Of a stretch of 9,803 bases of DNA, positions 6,664-9,803 are shown piece by piece. Within the stretch, counting starts at the first letter, position 1; every line of letters begins with the position of its first letter. The position numbers were made by a program, and so were the translations under genes. The notes under the pieces are model-generated. The model did not search any database. It worked only from the letters and a program-made list of their open reading frames with translations, and was not told the DNA's origin. Source of the stretch: Pseudomonadota bacterium (GTDB taxonomy: Bacteria; Pseudomonadota; Gammaproteobacteria; Burkholderiales; Gallionellaceae); the NCBI GenBank assembly GCA_021783855.1, contig JAJXTL010000110.1, positions 1 to 9,803 of the forward strand. Reading direction: 5' to 3'.

Positions 6664-7514
6664 GAATACTGGTATTGGGTGCGGGCGGCATGCTAGGAAA
6701 CGCGATGATGCGCGTGTTGAACGAGGAAGAAAATATCCAGGTTTACGGCACGATGCGTTCGGAAGGGCAGAAACGACTCTTCCAGGCGGACATTGCAGAT
6801 CGGCTGATTGGCGGCGTTGATGTCGGGCAGCAGGACTCACTGATGAGTGCCTTCGTCCGCGTGTGCCCCGACGTGGTGGTCAACTGCATCGGCCTGGTCA
6901 AGCAATTGGCGGAAGCGGATGATCCTTTGCAGGCGGTACCCATCAACACGTTGTTGCCCCACAGGCTGGCCAGATTGTGCGATCTGGCGGGAGCGCGGCT
7001 GATCCACATGAGCACGGACTGTGTTTTCAGCGGCGCCAGAGGTGGTTATCGCGAGTCCGATGCCTCTGATGCCACGGATCTGTATGGCAGGACGAAATAT
7101 CTGGGCGAGGTCGATTATCCGCATGCTATCACGCTGCGCACTTCCATCATTGGCCACGAATTGCAGAGTTCGCATGGCTTGGTCGGCTGGTTCCTGTCGC
7201 AACAGGGCAAATGCAAGGGTTATACGCGGGCGATTTTCTCCGGCTTGCCGACGGTCGTGCTGGCACAGATCATTCGCGATGTCGTGATCCGCCATCCCGA
7301 ACTGCATGGCGTGTATCATGTCGCAGCAGTCCCGATCTCCAAATATGACCTGCTCAATCTGGTGGCAAAGGCCTATGGCAAACAGATCGAGATCGTTCCG
7401 GATGACGATCTGGTGATTGACCGCTCGCTCGATGCTTCGAGGTTCCGTGAGGCGACCGGGTATGTCGTTCCCGGATGGGATGAAATGATCAAGTTGATGC
7501 ATGCATATAAATAG
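6660..7514 (+). CDS. qnlA: RmlD-like SDR reductase, probable UDP-2-acetamido-2,6-dideoxy-L-hexulose 4-reductase (WbvR/QnlA type)
   Basis: A 284-residue short-chain dehydrogenase/reductase of the RmlD (dTDP-4-dehydrorhamnose reductase) family, about the usual length. The cofactor loop is GAGGMLG at residues 7-13. The core motif HMSTDCVFSG at 116-125 gives Thr119/Asp120, and YGRTK at 142-146 gives the catalytic Tyr142 and Lys146. No rmlA, rmlB or rmlC is present, which argues against dTDP-L-rhamnose synthesis. The neighbours are FnlA-like and WecB-like, so it most likely does what WbvR (V. cholerae O37) and QnlA (E. coli O98) do: reduce the 4-keto intermediate made by the dehydratase to UDP-L-RhaNAc. 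It lacks the roughly 85-residue C-terminal cupin part of FnlB/WbjC/Cap5F, the L-FucNAc counterpart. A GAGAAAG stretch precedes the ATG, which overlaps the previous stop by four bases. Family is firm; substrate is inferred from context. Confidence 0.8.
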   Translation: MRILVLGAGGMLGNAMMRVLNEEENIQVYGTMRSEGQKRLFQADIADRLIGGVDVGQQDSLMSAFVRVCPDVVVNCIGLVKQLAEADDPLQAVPINTLLPHRLARLCDLAGARLIHMSTDCVFSGARGGYRESDASDATDLYGRTKYLGEVDYPHAITLRTSIIGHELQSSHGLVGWFLSQQGKCKGYTRAIFSGLPTVVLAQIIRDVVIRHPELHGVYHVAAVPISKYDLLNLVAKAYGKQIEIVPDDDLVIDRSLDASRFREATGYVVPGWDEMIKLMHAYK

Positions 7515-7524
7515 GCGCAATCGT

Positions 7525-8535
7525 ATGTTCAAAGACAAGGTATTGATGATCACCGGCGGTACGGGTTCCTTCGGCAACACCGTGCTTAAACGCTTTCTTT
7601 CGACCGATGTGCGCGAGATCCGCATCTTCAGCCGCGACGAGAAGAAACAGGAAGACATGCGGATTGCGCTCAACAACAGCAAACTCAAATTCTACATTGG
7701 AGATGTGCGCGATTACGACAGCGTGTACCAGGCGATGCGTGGTGTGAATTACGTTTTTCATGCGGCTGCTCTGAAGCAGGTCCCCTCGTGCGAGTTCTAC
7801 CCGATGGAAGCGGTGCGCACCAATGTCATTGGGACCGAGAATGTACTGAATGCGGCCACAGCAAGCGGTGTGAAACGCGTGGTGGTACTGAGCACGGACA
7901 AGGCCGTGTATCCTATCAATGCGATGGGGATATCAAAGGCGATGGCGGAAAAACTGATGGTCGCCAAATCGCGCATGCAGCGCGAGGGCGAGACGGTGTT
8001 CTGTGCGACGCGCTACGGCAATGTAATGGCCTCGCGTGGGTCGGTCATTCCCTTGTTTGTGTCGCAGCTCAAGGAAGGCAAGCCGTTGACAGTGACCGAC
8101 CCGAACATGACGCGATTTCTGATGTCGCTGGAGGATTCTGTGGATCTCGTGCTCTATGCCTATGAGCACGGCCAGCAGGGCGACATCTTCGTGCAGAAGG
8201 CGCCTGCATCGACAGTGGCGGAGCTGGCGCAGGCATTGAAGGAGTTGTTCAGGAAAGACAATGAGTTGCGCATCATCGGTACTCGCCACGGCGAGAAGCT
8301 GTATGAATCCTTGATCTCGCGCGAGGAGATGGCGCATGCGCAGGATGTCGGCGGATATTACCGGATTCCGGCTGACAACCGCGACCTGAACTATGCTAAG
8401 TATTTCAGTGAGGGGGAAGAAAAGATATCCCATTTTGATGATTACACCTCGCACAACACGGAGCGGCTGAACGTGGAACAGATCAAGGCGCTGCTTCTGA
8501 AACTCGATTTCATCCGGGAAGAACTCGATGCTTAA
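7525..8535 (+). CDS. fnlA: FnlA/WbjB/CapE-type UDP-GlcNAc 4,6-dehydratase (5-inverting), CapD-related SDR
   Basis: A 336-residue extended SDR that converts UDP-GlcNAc to UDP-2-acetamido-2,6-dideoxy-L-hexos-4-ulose forms, the first step to UDP-L-FucNAc or UDP-L-QuiNAc. The NADP-binding loop is TGGTGSFGN at residues 10-18. STDKAVYPINAMGISK at 123-138 shows Thr124, Asp125 and Lys126 and a Met134-x-x-x-Lys138 in place of the usual YxxxK, which is characteristic of the CapE/FnlA group rather than a defect. RYGNVMASRGSVIPLF and TRFLMSLEDSVDLV follow as in the family, with GTRHGEKLYESLIS near 253-266. I chose the ATG at 7525 because it yields the standard MFKDKVLMITGGTG start; an in-frame ATG at 7501 adds eight residues that overlap the previous gene. 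The weak TAGGCG at 7512-7517 may serve as the ribosome site. The stop overlaps the next gene by eight bases. Confidence 0.92.
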   Translation: MFKDKVLMITGGTGSFGNTVLKRFLSTDVREIRIFSRDEKKQEDMRIALNNSKLKFYIGDVRDYDSVYQAMRGVNYVFHAAALKQVPSCEFYPMEAVRTNVIGTENVLNAATASGVKRVVVLSTDKAVYPINAMGISKAMAEKLMVAKSRMQREGETVFCATRYGNVMASRGSVIPLFVSQLKEGKPLTVTDPNMTRFLMSLEDSVDLVLYAYEHGQQGDIFVQKAPASTVAELAQALKELFRKDNELRIIGTRHGEKLYESLISREEMAHAQDVGGYYRIPADNRDLNYAKYFSEGEEKISHFDDYTSHNTERLNVEQIKALLLKLDFIREELDA

Positions 8536-9658
8536 AGTCATGACCATCGTCGGGACGCGCCCCGAACTGATCAAGATGAGCCGCGTGATTGCCGAGTTTG
8601 ATCGGCACACGAATCATATTCTGGTGCATACCGGCCAGAATTACGATTACGAACTCAACCAGGTTTTTTTCGAGGATCTTGGCATCAGGAAGCCTGATCA
8701 TTTTCTGGAAGCAGTGGGCGAGAATGTGGCGCAGACCATTGCACGCGTGATCGAAAAATCCGATGTTGTGATGGAAATAGAAAAGCCCGATGCGATCATG
8801 CTTTACGGCGACACCAACTCTTGCCTGGCCGTGATCTCTGCCAAGCGCCGCAAGATACCTGTCTTTCACATGGAAGCGGGAAACCGTTGTTTCGACCAGC
8901 GCGTGCCGGAAGAACTGAATCGCAAGGTGCTGGACCATCTGAGCGACATCAATCTCGTGCTCACCGAACATGCACGGCGTTATCTGATTGCGGAGGGCAT
9001 ACGCCCCGAGACCATCATCAAGACGGGCTCGCACATGCGCGAGGTGCTCGATTATTACATGTCCAAGATTGAACAGTCGGATGTGCTCATGCGCATGGGA
9101 CTGGTTCCGAACAAATACTTTATCGTCAGCGCGCACAGGGAGGAGAATATCGACAGTCCGGAAAACATGGCAAACATGGTGCAGACGCTGAATGCGTTGG
9201 CGGAATCTTATGATTGTCCCGTGATCGTCTCCACCCACCCCCGCACCAGAAAGCGCCTGGATGAAATGGAACTGGGCAGGCTCAATCCGCATATCCAGTT
9301 TCTCAAACCCTTCGGCTTCTGCGATTACATCAAGCTGCAGATGGAAGCGCTGTGCATCGTGTCCGACAGCGGCACCATCACCGAGGAGGCCTCGCTGCTG
9401 AACCTCCCCGCGATCACCATCCGCAATGCCCACGAGCGTCCGGAAGGCATGGATGTCGGCACCCTGATCATGAGCGGGCTGAAGAAGGAGCGCGTACTGG
9501 ATGCGGTGCGCGTGATTATCGAACAGCATGATAAGAGCAGACGCATCATGAGGCCGGTTGAGGATTACGAGGCGGGGGCAGTGTCAAAAAAGATACTGAG
9601 AGTGGTGCTGAGCTATGTCGATTATGTGAATCGAACCGTATGGTCCAAACCGGCTTGA
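8528..9658 (+). CDS. qnlB: Non-hydrolysing UDP-N-acetyl-hexosamine 2-epimerase (WecB fold), probable UDP-L-RhaNAc 2-epimerase (WbvD/QnlB or FnlC type)
   Basis: A 376-residue protein, the standard size for non-hydrolysing UDP-GlcNAc 2-epimerases. It shows GTRPELIK at 9-16, YGDT at 93-96 (Asp95), HMEAGNRCFDQRVPEELNRK at 114-133 (Glu117 and Glu129/Glu130), SAHREEN at 201-207 (His203), and VSDSGTITEEASLLNLP at 278-294 with RPEGMD at 304-309. These residues correspond to the catalytic and UDP-binding positions known in WecB. Being fused by an 8-base overlap to fnlA and close to an RmlD-like reductase, it probably inverts C2 of UDP-L-RhaNAc to give UDP-L-QuiNAc in the cytoplasm. If the reductase also epimerised C3, the product would instead be UDP-L-FucNAc (FnlC/WbjD role). 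A simple WecB role (UDP-ManNAc) is possible but unsupported: no wecC is present here. The fold is certain; the substrate is contextual inference. Confidence 0.88.
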   Translation: MLKVMTIVGTRPELIKMSRVIAEFDRHTNHILVHTGQNYDYELNQVFFEDLGIRKPDHFLEAVGENVAQTIARVIEKSDVVMEIEKPDAIMLYGDTNSCLAVISAKRRKIPVFHMEAGNRCFDQRVPEELNRKVLDHLSDINLVLTEHARRYLIAEGIRPETIIKTGSHMREVLDYYMSKIEQSDVLMRMGLVPNKYFIVSAHREENIDSPENMANMVQTLNALAESYDCPVIVSTHPRTRKRLDEMELGRLNPHIQFLKPFGFCDYIKLQMEALCIVSDSGTITEEASLLNLPAITIRNAHERPEGMDVGTLIMSGLKKERVLDAVRVIIEQHDKSRRIMRPVEDYEAGAVSKKILRVVLSYVDYVNRTVWSKPA

Positions 9659-9803
9659 ACAATCCATCCATACTAGTGACCGGTGCGAACGGCTTTGTCG
9701 GGCTGTCATTGTGCGATGAGCTCATGCGGCGCGGAATGCAAGTGAGCGCCGCTACGAGAGCACGGGATCGATTGCCTGCTGGAGTTTGGTCGGTGTCAGT
9801 TGG
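9640..9803 (+). CDS. NAD-dependent epimerase/dehydratase (extended SDR), N-terminal fragment
   Basis: About 54 residues before the right edge. The segment SILVTGANGFVGLSLCDELMRRG has the Rossmann GxxGxxG loop (Gly15, Gly18, Gly21 counting from the ATG at 9640) of nucleotide-sugar epimerases, dehydratases and 4-reductases such as GalE, WbpV and their relatives. The ATG at 9640 overlaps the end of the preceding gene by 19 bases; a TTG at 9655, overlapping its TGA, is an alternative that would drop five residues. No strong ribosome site is visible for either. In related clusters a gene of this kind often sits beside the initiating undecaprenyl-phosphate sugar transferase, so a role in making or reducing the first sugar is plausible but not shown here. 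Confidence 0.8.
   Translation, partial: MVQTGLNNPSILVTGANGFVGLSLCDELMRRGMQVSAATRARDRLPAGVWSVSV

Noticed and set aside
7501..7524. Earlier ATG start for the FnlA-like protein.
   Set aside because: It adds eight residues (MHINRRNR) not typical of the family and overlaps the end of the RmlD-like gene; the ATG at 7525 gives the standard start.

Overview
The window is one continuous plus-strand block of surface-polysaccharide (O-antigen or capsule-like) biosynthesis genes. It holds ten genes: a partial aminotransferase at the left edge, eight complete genes, and a partial epimerase at the right edge. I see no rRNA, tRNA, CRISPR, insertion sequence or convincing terminator. The organism looks like a Gram-negative proteobacterium with mid-range GC. 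Gene content and codon style suggest a beta- or gammaproteobacterium, but nothing in the window fixes the taxon.

Left part (1-3051): the C-terminal end of a DegT/DnrJ/EryC1-type sugar aminotransferase is followed, with a 1-base overlap, by a NeuD/PglD-type left-handed beta-helix acyltransferase. Together they are expected to amino-transfer and then N-acylate a nucleotide-linked deoxy sugar. A Wzx-type flippase follows with a 4-base overlap, then a second beta-helix acyltransferase of the WcaF/WbbJ kind with its own good ribosome binding site.

Middle (3093-6663): three glycosyltransferases. The first is a GT2-fold enzyme with a long C-terminal extension. After a 132-base gap, the largest in the window, come a GT-B (GT4) enzyme and a WbuB-type GT-B enzyme.

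Right part (6660-9803): an RmlD-like reductase, an FnlA/WbjB/CapE-type UDP-GlcNAc 4,6-dehydratase/5-epimerase, and a WecB-fold non-hydrolysing 2-epimerase overlap one another. This set matches the published route to a UDP-2-acetamido-2,6-dideoxy-L-hexose. Because the middle enzyme is RmlD-like rather than the longer FnlB/WbjC/Cap5F type, UDP-L-QuiNAc (via UDP-L-RhaNAc) is a better prediction than UDP-L-FucNAc. The WbuB-type transferase just upstream is the likely user of that sugar. The start of another NAD-dependent epimerase/dehydratase gene runs off the right edge.

Read together, the window encodes synthesis of two modified amino sugars, their assembly by at least three transferases into a lipid-linked repeat unit, acylation of the unit, and its export by Wzx. 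A Wzy polymerase and an initiating sugar-phosphate transferase are not in this window and presumably lie outside it. I found no strong evidence of a novel kind of system. The most notable points are the L-QuiNAc inference, a 20-bp perfect palindrome at 6600-6619, and the odd gap at 4245-4376.
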